Source: JBBDIO01 sp040880365 (GTDB taxonomy: Bacteria > Chloroflexota > Anaerolineae > Caldilineales > Caldilineaceae). Taken from it: a stretch of 18,835 bases of DNA. Numbering within the stretch: the stretch's first letter is position 1; each line of letters opens with the position of its first letter. The notes beneath the pieces are model-generated. The model was not told where the DNA came from and searched no databases. It saw only the letters and a program-made list of their open reading frames with translations. The DNA is taken from positions 1-18,835 of the forward strand of contig JBBDIO010000191.1 of assembly GCA_040880365.1 (NCBI GenBank), in the 5' to 3' direction. Both the position numbers and the translations under genes were made by a program. Shown here piece after piece: positions 7,097 through 13,160 of the stretch.

Positions 7097-7113
7097 TGCC
7101 CTACGCTTGCGGC

Positions 7114-9249
7114 CTAGGGACGTCCGCGCAGTTCCACCGCGTCGATTTCGTTCCAGCCCGAAACGCTGGTCGTATCGAGGAAGATGCGCACGCCATCGGT
7201 GGCAAATTCCACACCGCTCAACTCGATGGAAAGGACCGCCCAGTCAGTATCTACCGGCCCGGGTTCGCCTTCCCACACGGACACCCACTCTTCATTTTCC
7301 AGGTCATAAATCTCCACGGCGAAGATTGCGCCGGGGTTGTAGCTCTGGTGAATGTTGATTTCGGTGGGTACGATGGGGAATTCATAGGCGACTTCCAGAT
7401 ACTCTTCGCCGCCATCGGCATCCAGCGGCGTCCATGCGGTGGGGCGGTCGCCGGCTTCCAGCGTATTGGGCGCGCCGGTTGCCTGCTGCGGGCTATAGTC
7501 GGTCTCGCCATAGGCGCTCGACGCCGCGGCGTCAACTGCCCAGAGCGCCAGAATCCGGTTAGGATTCTCGACGCGGGCGATGAGCGCGTAGTTGGCGGGC
7601 TCGTCGCTATAGGAATTGACCACCACTTCCAGAATGCCCGGCTGCTCTGCCACTTCGCTTACGACTTCCACAGAACCGCCATTCAGGCCATATTCCATAA
7701 TGGTGGATTGTCCATTGACGTCGTAGCCACTCAGGCGCACATCCAGATCGCCCACCGGCGGCCCTACCAGAATCAGGGTAACGATCTGGTTGGGTTCATT
7801 GATATCCAGACGGTGCAGATTGGTGCTATAGGCATCTACACTGCCCAGCAAGGGGGTGCCATCGGCAGGCACGGCAGGCGCCAATTCTCCGGCGCTTACT
7901 GCCAGTGCATAATCGCCCACCGTATCGTTGCTCTGGATTCCCACATAATAGGTGCCGGCAATGGGCGCCACAAAGGTGATCAGGTCTTCGGAACCGCTAT
8001 CGAAGCTGTACCAAAGGGCGTCACCGGGTTGCAGCCCGACTTCGATGTCGAAATCGTTGTCTTCGGTATCCGAAGCAATCGCCACGGCAACCAGGACGCC
8101 CGCTTCGGGAATTTCGACCTGGTAAAAGACGCTGGTGGTTTCTGCATCCAGAATGCCGGTGGCGGCTTCGTCCAGGGCGATGGTCGCGATCGGGGTACCG
8201 GCTTCGCCTTCTACGGTCAGGGTAACGGCGCGGTCGGCAGACTGGATATCGCCATAGACGCGGATGTAATAGGTGCCCGGCGGGACATTTTCGGCGTCGA
8301 TGAAGGGTTCGCCGAAGCTATAAGCGCTGTAATTCGGCGCGTAGAGCGTATCGACCAACTCGATTTCCAGCCCGTCGGCGTCGTCCAGCAGATCAATGCT
8401 CAACAGATCATAGGGGGTATCCAGCACGACTTCGAACAGCGTGTCTTGGGTGCCGGCAGCAATTACGCCTTCAAACGGATCACCGGGGACCAGAGAAGGA
8501 GGCGCGGGGCTGAGGAAAACGGCCAGCGAGAAGCTCGACCGGCGTTCCAGCGGCTCGGCAATGACTTCGTAGTCGCCGCCTGCGCTCCAGAATGACAACA
8601 GATTGCCCGACGCTGTATCCAGGCTGATGTAGCCCATGTCCTCGCCTTCGACCGAAACGAAGAAGGTGTCGGCTTCGCCGGTTTCCACATAAACAATCAC
8701 CCGGCGCGGGGCCTCGGTGGGCGGCACGGTGAGCGTGCCATATCGGGCATCGTTGATGAGTTCTTCGGCATAGGCGCCACCGGCATACAAACGGCCCGGC
8801 TGATTCGGGTCGGCAGTCATCACACCAATTTCACCGGCGAGTACGAAGAGCAGATCGGCGTCGGCAGTCGCGCTGAATTCCAGCGTCACCATGCCCGGAT
8901 CCAGCGAAAGCTCTACGCTGGTAAAGACGTCGTCATAGAGGATATTGCCGGCGTCGTCGCTAACTACCAGATCGAAGTTGGCCGCGTCTGCATCGTCTAC
9001 CGCCGTGACCAGATAGACGCCGGTTTCGGGAATGCTGACGGCATAGGCAAACGTGTCGCCGGCGGCGGCACTTCCGACACCATATTCGCCCAGACCCAGA
9101 ACCTGTACATCGGTTTGGGCATGGGGCGCGGCATAGAGGGCTTGCGAGGGCAACACGGTCCACAACAGCGCAAGCGCGAGTACCCACCCCCACGCCAACC
9201 GTCCGCCCGCCAACTGCCCGCGACGGGGCCGTAAACCTGTATCGGACAT
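7114..9249 (-). CDS. Secreted multidomain protein with PPC-like modules and a C-terminal discoidin-like domain
   Basis: This 711-residue protein is exported: a basic N-terminus, hydrophobic segment at about 18-37, and a probable cleavage near ALYAA-PHAQ (41-44). The mature part is acidic and almost all beta-type. It has repeated units resembling bacterial pre-peptidase C-terminal (PPC) domains, with strings such as FAYAVSIPETGVYLVTAV, PPGTYYIRVYG and APIAGTYYVGIQSNDT. The last ~144 residues (568-711) form a different module (ASSAYGETDYSPQQATGAPN ... GWNEIDAVELRG) that looks like a galactose-binding/discoidin-like fold found in other bacterial surface proteins. No catalytic domain is seen, so surface binding or adhesion is the best guess. 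ATG 9249 is chosen over 9333 because AAGGAG lies 8 bases before it. It has its own promoter (9441-9469). Confidence 0.8.
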   Translation of the reverse strand: MSDTGLRPRRGQLAGGRLAWGWVLALALLWTVLPSQALYAAPHAQTDVQVLGLGEYGVGSAAAGDTFAYAVSIPETGVYLVTAVDDADAANFDLVVSDDAGNILYDDVFTSVELSLDPGMVTLEFSATADADLLFVLAGEIGVMTADPNQPGRLYAGGAYAEELINDARYGTLTVPPTEAPRRVIVYVETGEADTFFVSVEGEDMGYISLDTASGNLLSFWSAGGDYEVIAEPLERRSSFSLAVFLSPAPPSLVPGDPFEGVIAAGTQDTLFEVVLDTPYDLLSIDLLDDADGLEIELVDTLYAPNYSAYSFGEPFIDAENVPPGTYYIRVYGDIQSADRAVTLTVEGEAGTPIATIALDEAATGILDAETTSVFYQVEIPEAGVLVAVAIASDTEDNDFDIEVGLQPGDALWYSFDSGSEDLITFVAPIAGTYYVGIQSNDTVGDYALAVSAGELAPAVPADGTPLLGSVDAYSTNLHRLDINEPNQIVTLILVGPPVGDLDVRLSGYDVNGQSTIMEYGLNGGSVEVVSEVAEQPGILEVVVNSYSDEPANYALIARVENPNRILALWAVDAAASSAYGETDYSPQQATGAPNTLEAGDRPTAWTPLDADGGEEYLEVAYEFPIVPTEINIHQSYNPGAIFAVEIYDLENEEWVSVWEGEPGPVDTDWAVLSIELSGVEFATDGVRIFLDTTSVSGWNEIDAVELRGRP

Positions 9250-9440
9250 AAATAAATCTCCTTGTGTGTAATTTTGTGTGTAAACGGCGTAAAACGGTGT
9301 TTGCTTTGAGACTAGAAACCGATGCGTGTGCAACCACGCACAGTGAATCTATGCAGGCAGAGGCTGCCCCGGTGCGTAGGTCGCGGGTTGGGCCATTTGG
9401 ATGCTGCGCCGGTGTGGACACGCGTTCTGTCGCGCCCATA

Positions 9441-9469
9441 AGTATACACGTTTGTATGGGAAGTGTGAA
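9441..9469 (-). promoter_or_regulatory. Sigma-70-type promoter for the secreted-protein gene
   Basis: On the minus strand TTCACA (9464-9469) and TATACT (9441-9446) are separated by exactly 17 bases. The predicted start near 9433 gives a leader of about 185 bases before the ATG at 9249. The spacer 9250-9524 holds no gene. Confidence 0.6.
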
Positions 9470-9524
9470 GCTAATTTGGCGTTAATCCTGGAAAATTCGG
9501 GGAGGTGTACAGTTCTGTGTATAA

Positions 9525-9568
9525 AAAAATAGCGAGCCATCCGGCATCAACCGTGGCTCGCTATTTTT
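9525..9568 (-). terminator. Rho-independent terminator of the ferritin-like gene
   Basis: A perfect 15-bp stem (9525-9539 with 9554-9568) carries a 14-base loop. Read on the minus strand, seven T follow the stem. It lies 90 bases after the stop of the ferritin-like gene and before the promoter of the next minus-strand gene, as expected. Five T on the other side could allow weak bidirectional use. Confidence 0.82.
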
Positions 9569-9658
9569 GTTCTATATTCGCAGGGTGTGGCGGGGCCATT
9601 CGGGGGCATATGGCGCCCGGTCTATCATCGTCCACAGTCTGGCACTCCTTTCTAGTTT

Positions 9659-10150
9659 CTAGCTCGCGTGATGTGGTCCGGGCTTGGGCTGGCGCATTTC
9701 GGCCTGCCGGCGAATGCTTGCAATCTGACGGCGCGTCTCGGCACGGCGCATGGTTTTCAGACGGTTCTGAGTACGACCCGGCGCACAGGCGACTACCAGC
9801 CGTTGCCACACTTTGGTGAACCATGAACGGCGGAAGGTGGGCGGGGTATAGCCGACTTTTTTCAGACGCATGATATGGCGAAACAGGTGGCGCTCTTCGC
9901 TTTCGGCCAGTCGTAAAAAGCGGGCCTTGTCGTCTTCATGCCGCGCGCGGGCGGCCAGTTCCAAATACAGATGGTGGGCCTGATTGGCATTGCGCGCCAT
10001 TTCCAGCCGTTCCTGGATATATTCCTGGCGCAGACGGCGCACCGATTTGATCGCCGCGGTTTGGGCTGCGGTCGCCGTGGGTGCAACATGGGCCGAGGCA
10101 CGGCGGGCACTCCCCGCGCCTGTGATCCAATTGAGTGTTTGCATCGACAT
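9659..10150 (-). CDS. Small ferritin-like/rubrerythrin-like helical protein
   Basis: This 163-residue, mostly helical and very basic protein has a central segment that resembles a ferritin-like two-helix pair: ARNANQAHHLYLELAARAR, a short linker, then RFLRLAESEERHLFRHIMRL. The EERH tetrapeptide gives the ExxH metal motif, and AxxxYLELA is the usual helix-1 pattern. The helix-1 glutamate expected seven residues before the tyrosine is not there (alanine/asparagine instead), so a full di-iron site is doubtful. The C-terminal ~55 residues are strongly basic. The start is placed at ATG 10150 because GGAGG lies 5 bases before it; ATG codons at 10162 and 10144 are alternatives. It stands alone, with its own terminator. 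Function is uncertain; the fold call is moderate. Confidence 0.55.
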   Translation of the reverse strand: MSMQTLNWITGAGSARRASAHVAPTATAAQTAAIKSVRRLRQEYIQERLEMARNANQAHHLYLELAARARHEDDKARFLRLAESEERHLFRHIMRLKKVGYTPPTFRRSWFTKVWQRLVVACAPGRTQNRLKTMRRAETRRQIASIRRQAEMRQPKPGPHHAS

Positions 10151-10162
10151 AGAATCCTCCAT

Positions 10163-10183
10163 TCGTTATACAAGTCGTTATAC
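10163..10183 (-). repeat. Two copies of a TATAAC-containing 9-mer before the ferritin-like gene
   Basis: tcgttatac occurs at 10163-10171 and 10175-10183 (period 12). On the minus strand each contains TATAAC, a possible -10 box. TTGGCA (10187-10192) lies 16 bases from the nearer one, but that start point would cut into the ribosome binding site, so the promoter assignment is weak. Confidence 0.3.
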
Positions 10184-10522
10184 GGTTGCCAAATTCCAGA
10201 TACCGAGCTCCACATGCTACTGGAACGACTCACCGGCGTGTGCCAGTTACACAGGAACACGCACAGATGCACAAAAGGGTGCACAAGAATCTGCACGCGC
10301 AAAACTTTGTCCCACCACACACAGAAACACATGCCGGTATATGGGTGCGCGAAAAACGACGCAGGCAGATTTGCCATAGCCGGAACGCGCGGCTGCCAAA
10401 TGACTGCATACAGCATCTGGGCGGCGACGCGTGCGATTTCACGAACCCGATATTCAGTTAACTTTGTGTGGACGCATTCCGCAGCGTGCCACAGCGTGCA
10501 GGCGCACACTGCTGCGGTGTTG
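10184..10522. other. Intergenic stretch without a recognisable gene
   Basis: Reading frames on both strands here are short or have unnatural, cysteine/histidine/tryptophan-rich compositions. The stretch around 10255-10310 repeats TGCAC-like words (atgcacaaaa, gtgcacaaga, ctgcacgcgc). I see no gene and no clear RNA element. Confidence 0.5.
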
Positions 10523-10552
10523 TTGACATGACAAGTATGATTGCCTTGTAAT
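10523..10552 (+). promoter_or_regulatory. Sigma-70-type promoter upstream of a small ORF
   Basis: A consensus TTGACA (10523-10528) and TGTAAT (10547-10552) are separated by 18 bases. The predicted start near 10559 would give a 45-base leader to the ATG at 10604, which has a strong ribosome binding site. Confidence 0.45.
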
Positions 10553-10603
10553 CATGCCATAACGATGATGTCATAACGATGTAGAAAGAGGAGGTGTACG
10601 ACA

Positions 10604-10663
10604 ATGGGTATACAGATGGAGTGGAAACGCCCTGAATGCTGCAATCGAGACAGGGCGAGGTGA
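10604..10663 (+). CDS. Candidate small ORF or leader peptide (19 codons)
   Basis: The reading frame MGIQMEWKRPECCNRDRAR starts 8 bases after AGGAGGT (10589-10595), one of the best Shine-Dalgarno sequences in the window, and lies under the promoter at 10523-10552. Its TGA shares the A with an ATG (TGATG) that opens a 50-codon frame to 10815, itself preceded by GGCGAGG. The 50-residue product is cysteine- and arginine-rich and looks like nothing I recognise. A third frame over the same bases (about 10569-10751) reads more like a protein (GNALNAAIETGRGDDIYIIG then HTQSLRVLGQAGSIGRQ) but has no start codon. The locus may therefore be a leader peptide, a tiny bicistron, or the head of a frameshifted gene. 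Confidence 0.3.
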   Translation: MGIQMEWKRPECCNRDRAR

Positions 10664-10874
10664 TGATATCTACATCATCGGGCACACGCAGAGTCTGCGC
10701 GTGCTGGGCCAGGCCGGTTCGATTGGGCGGCAAGCGTTCTGCGCCATATGATACAACGATTGTGTACAGCTGCCCAGTACATCGACAACACCCGCAACAG
10801 TGTGCCCGGTACTAGAAGAACTGTCCATAAAGGCAAAGAAATCCTTTTTGCTCACGATAAAACACACAGCCATT

Positions 10875-10951
10875 GTGCGTATGGTCAACTGCCTGCGCAT
10901 AATTTACTGTGCGCATGTTCAACTGCGGGCGCATAATTTACAGGTGCGCAT
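10875..10951. repeat. Tandem repeat, 34-35 bp period, two copies plus start of a third
   Basis: Unit 1 begins gtgcgtatggtcaactgcct (10875), unit 2 gtgcgcatgttcaactgcgg (10909), and a third partial unit gtgcgcata starts at 10944. Both full units contain GCGCATAATTTAC. The repeat lies in a gene-poor spacer 137 bases from the stop of the DinB-like gene. Confidence 0.8.
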
Positions 10952-11087
10952 AGCTAACAAAAACAGTATATATGATCCCCTTCCGAGCTGTCAACCGAGC
11001 CGCAGACCCGCGGATCCCAACGCGCAACCACGCGCGCGGGACTGGAGAGCGGCACAGGGACGCAGCACGGTCTATGGGCATTTAGCG
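10952..11087. other. Spacer downstream of the DinB-like gene
   Basis: No gene, hairpin terminator or promoter stands out here. Together with 10664-10874 it makes up the rest of the gene-poor region between the small ORF and the DinB-like gene. Confidence 0.5.
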
Positions 11088-11573
11088 TTAAAAGTAGCGG
11101 CTGAAATCAATATCGCCCGGCGAAAAGCCCAGATCGGTGAGATAGAGCGCGACCTCGGAGCGGTGCTGCGTGCCGTGATTCACCACATGGATCAGGATCT
11201 GCCACAGCGGTTTTTCAAACGTGTCGCCGCGTGTATTGCTATATTGAACAATTTGCGTCACTTCCCCGGCGGGCAAATCTTCCAGAAAGGCGCGCAGGGC
11301 CGCTTCTTCTTCGCGCCAGCGTGCCAGCAAAGCCGCCATATCGGCAAAGTCGGCGGGGTTGAGAAACGCGCGCGGCGAAATGCCTTCCTGACAGCGCACG
11401 CGCCAGATCCACTCGGCGCTCAGGATGTGGGTGAGCGTCTGAAAAATGCTCTCCCAGCTGAGCTGGCGCGGTTCGGTCAGTTGGGTGCGGGTGGCCTGGG
11501 CGGCGGCGTCGAATATCTTGCGATTGGCCCAATAGTTATAGTCGAACAGGGTGATGAGTTCGGACTTTTGCAT
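11088..11573 (-). CDS. DinB-family protein (DinB/YfiT four-helix metal-binding fold)
   Basis: This 161-residue protein is of typical length for the DinB/YfiT superfamily. It opens with the usual LITLFDYNYWANRKIFDAA helix and carries the metal-binding histidine triad: H49 (LTHILSAEWIW), then H133 and H137 in VNHGTQHRSE. Members bind a divalent metal; some are thiol transferases (for example bacillithiol or mycothiol S-transferases), others have no known role. The name is historical and does not imply a DNA-damage function. AGGAGA lies 8 bases before the ATG. It is 185 bases downstream of the LysR gene on the same strand, with no terminator between, so co-transcription is possible. A thiol-transferase role would suit the nearby sulfur genes, but this is only a suggestion. 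Confidence 0.87.
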   Translation of the reverse strand: MQKSELITLFDYNYWANRKIFDAAAQATRTQLTEPRQLSWESIFQTLTHILSAEWIWRVRCQEGISPRAFLNPADFADMAALLARWREEEAALRAFLEDLPAGEVTQIVQYSNTRGDTFEKPLWQILIHVVNHGTQHRSEVALYLTDLGFSPGDIDFSRYF

Positions 11574-11740
11574 GGTAGCTCTCCTGGTGGCTTCCCGGTT
11601 GCCCTCCGGGCAGACTGGCTTGCGGATTCCCTGTGGACGGAGTGTGCAGCCAAACTGCCAGCGAAAAGATAAAGATGACGGCTAATTATGGCGCACGCGC
11701 GGCGAAATTGCCAGTTGCCCATAACAAATTTTGAATGACA

Positions 11741-11768
11741 ATCCTCAATCCTCAACCCTCAACCTTCA
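11741..11768. repeat. Four tandem heptamers at the 3' end of the LysR gene
   Basis: The units ATCCTCA, ATCCTCA, ACCCTCA and ACCTTCA follow each other without gaps and include the complement of the LysR stop codon. They make up the last three codons and the first bases downstream. Confidence 0.7.
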
Positions 11769-12697
11769 TCCCTCCCCAGGCCGCGCAGCGCGGGGAAACG
11801 GGTGGTGAGATGGCGCAAGAGCGAGTGGGTGACGGGTGTGAACAGCCGCCGCGTACGCCACACCAGTTTGAGGATGCGTTCCAGCGGCTCATCCTGCACG
11901 CGGATGGATTGGATCAGCCCAAAATGCACTTCGTCGCCAATGGCATAGTGGGGCAAAATCGCCAGCCCTGCGCCGCTCGCCACACCGCGCTTGATGGCTT
12001 CCATCGTGTCGAATTCGGCGACCACGCGCGGCGTCACATGGTGTTGCGCCAGGACGGCATCGAGCCATTTGCGAGATTGGCTGGCAGGCTGGCGCATGAT
12101 AAATGAGTGTCGGTCCAGCTCGGCCAGGGTGACCGCGGGTTTGCCCCAGAATGGATGTTCGCGACCGACGGCCACGACTTGCTCAATCGGCTCCAGGGCC
12201 AGCGCGGCGAGTTCGGGGTCGCGGCCATTTTCGATTTCTGCGGCCAGTTCGCCTTCCACAAAGCCCAAATCCAGCCGCCCCAGCCGCAGCGCGTGGAGTA
12301 TTTCGCCGGTGATGCGCGTATGCAGCGAGATGGTGAGATTGGGATAGCGCGCCTGATAGTTTTGAATGGCTTCGGAAAGCACATAGACGCCGATGCCGGG
12401 CGTCGCGCCCAGCTCGATTTTGCCCGCGGCCAGCCGGGCGACATCGGTCACCGCGTTTTCGGCCTCGGCCACCAACCGTAAGATGCGTTGGGTATAGCCG
12501 TGGAGCTTTTCGCCCGCGGGGGTGAGTTGTACGCCACGTCGGTTGCGCTCGAAAAGCGTCGCGCCCAGCGTGGCTTCCAGATCGCGAATGTGCTGACTCA
12601 CGCCCGACTGGGTCATGAGCAGCTGTGCGGCCGCGCCACTGAAACTGCCCGCGTCGACCGCTGTGAGAAAGATTTCCAGTTTGTTGAAATTGAGCAT
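11759..12697 (-). CDS. LysR-family transcriptional regulator
   Basis: This 312-residue protein has standard LysR length. The N-terminal winged helix-turn-helix (about 1-60) shows the family pattern: LNFNKLEIFLTAVDAGSFSG, AAAQLLMTQSGVSQHIRDLE, LGATLFERNRRGVQLTPAGE. A linker helix and an effector-binding domain (about 90-300) follow. The start at ATG 12697 is where the family begins; the frame stays open upstream to 13057, but that extra sequence is not protein-like. The gene is divergent from the persulfide dioxygenase/TauE pair and shares a 463-bp spacer containing an inverted repeat and phased direct repeats, the classic arrangement for a LysR protein that controls its divergent neighbour. 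Its effector is unknown; a reactive sulfur or sulfite-related signal is an inference from context. Confidence 0.93.
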   Translation of the reverse strand: MLNFNKLEIFLTAVDAGSFSGAAAQLLMTQSGVSQHIRDLEATLGATLFERNRRGVQLTPAGEKLHGYTQRILRLVAEAENAVTDVARLAAGKIELGATPGIGVYVLSEAIQNYQARYPNLTISLHTRITGEILHALRLGRLDLGFVEGELAAEIENGRDPELAALALEPIEQVVAVGREHPFWGKPAVTLAELDRHSFIMRQPASQSRKWLDAVLAQHHVTPRVVAEFDTMEAIKRGVASGAGLAILPHYAIGDEVHFGLIQSIRVQDEPLERILKLVWRTRRLFTPVTHSLLRHLTTRFPALRGLGRDEG

Positions 12698-12784
12698 GGC
12701 AGGCGCTTCTGGGTGCTGGGCTTTGATGTAGTGGCTGTGGAGATAGATGCGCCGAGGGGCTGGAGTGGCTGCGCCCATCCTGTG

Positions 12785-12825
12785 CCGGAAAAACGCTATA
12801 CCGGAAAAACTTTGTGCCGGAAAAC
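12785..12825. repeat. Three direct repeats CCGGAAAA(A)C with an exact 16-bp period
   Basis: Copies start at 12785, 12801 and 12817. The first two read ccggaaaaac and the third ccggaaaac; the first and third are also preceded by tgtg. They lie in the leader side of the LysR gene, in the divergent spacer, and may be regulator half-sites. Confidence 0.75.
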
Positions 12826-12861
12826 AGGGTTGTACGATTGGCGGCCTACCTACCCACAGGG

Positions 12862-12893
12862 TAGCTGCCATTAGTATACACTTATGGCAGCTA
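12862..12893. promoter_or_regulatory. Inverted repeat with embedded -10 box, likely LysR operator
   Basis: Perfect 10-bp arms tagctgccat (12862-12871) and atggcagcta (12884-12893) surround a 12-base A+T-rich centre. On the minus strand the centre contains TATACT (12873-12878), a consensus -10 box facing the LysR gene. An operator covering its own promoter fits LysR autoregulation. Confidence 0.55.
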
Positions 12894-12968
12894 TAAGCGA
12901 AGCGGGGGACCTGATGCGCCCAAAGCACAGTAGACTGCATGGCAGTGAAGACAATCAATAAATATGAC

Positions 12969-13013
12969 CATCCATATACATCCATATAAATGTATGAGAT
13001 AAATGTACGAGAT
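12969..13013. repeat. Short tandem duplications at the edge of the rhodanese remnant
   Basis: atccatata is repeated 10 bases apart (from 12970 and 12980), and AAATGTAYGAGAT is repeated back to back (12988-13000, 13001-13013). They sit exactly where the recognisable rhodanese sequence begins and look like a rearrangement scar. Confidence 0.55.
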
Positions 13014-13107
13014 GGCGGCGAATCTGGCGGCGCAGGCCGGCTATGGTGATGTGGCAAACCTGGGTGGCATTATGGATTGGCAGCGGCAGGGATTGCCTGT
13101 GCGCTAA
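13003..13107 (+). pseudogene. Rhodanese C-terminal remnant
   Basis: A 34-codon frame ends NLGGIMDWQRQGLPVR, preceded by AAQAGYGDV. This is the standard tail of single-domain rhodaneses, after the catalytic loop ('..GY.dV.nL.GGi..W...GlPv'). The catalytic cysteine loop and the whole N-terminal part are missing, and an in-frame TAA stands at 13000-13002. Tandem duplications lie directly upstream. It ends 53 bases before the persulfide dioxygenase start. I read it as what is left of a rhodanese gene that once headed this operon; expression of a 34-residue peptide cannot be excluded but no good ribosome binding site is present. Confidence 0.7.
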
Positions 13108-13160
13108 GGATTCGACCACGAGTTGCGCAGCGAAACGTTGCGCAGAATGGAGCAATTATT

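Noticed and set aside
6955..8595. A 546-codon plus-strand frame running through the N gap and opposite the secreted-protein gene
   Set aside because: It depends on unknown bases and is antisense to a gene with a signal peptide, ribosome binding site, promoter and recognisable modules.
10184..10522. CRISPR-like array suggested by recurring TGCAC words
   Set aside because: The words are short, unevenly spaced and lack conserved repeats of 20 or more bases with unique spacers; no cas genes are nearby.
10458..10900. Minus-strand frames of 76-91 codons opposite the small ORF
   Set aside because: They lack ribosome binding sites and have compositions unlike the genome's genes; no domain pattern was recognised.
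12698..13057. N-terminal extension of the LysR protein by 120 residues
   Set aside because: LysR proteins begin at the MLNFNKLEIF position; the extension is not protein-like and overlaps the operator repeats and the rhodanese remnant.
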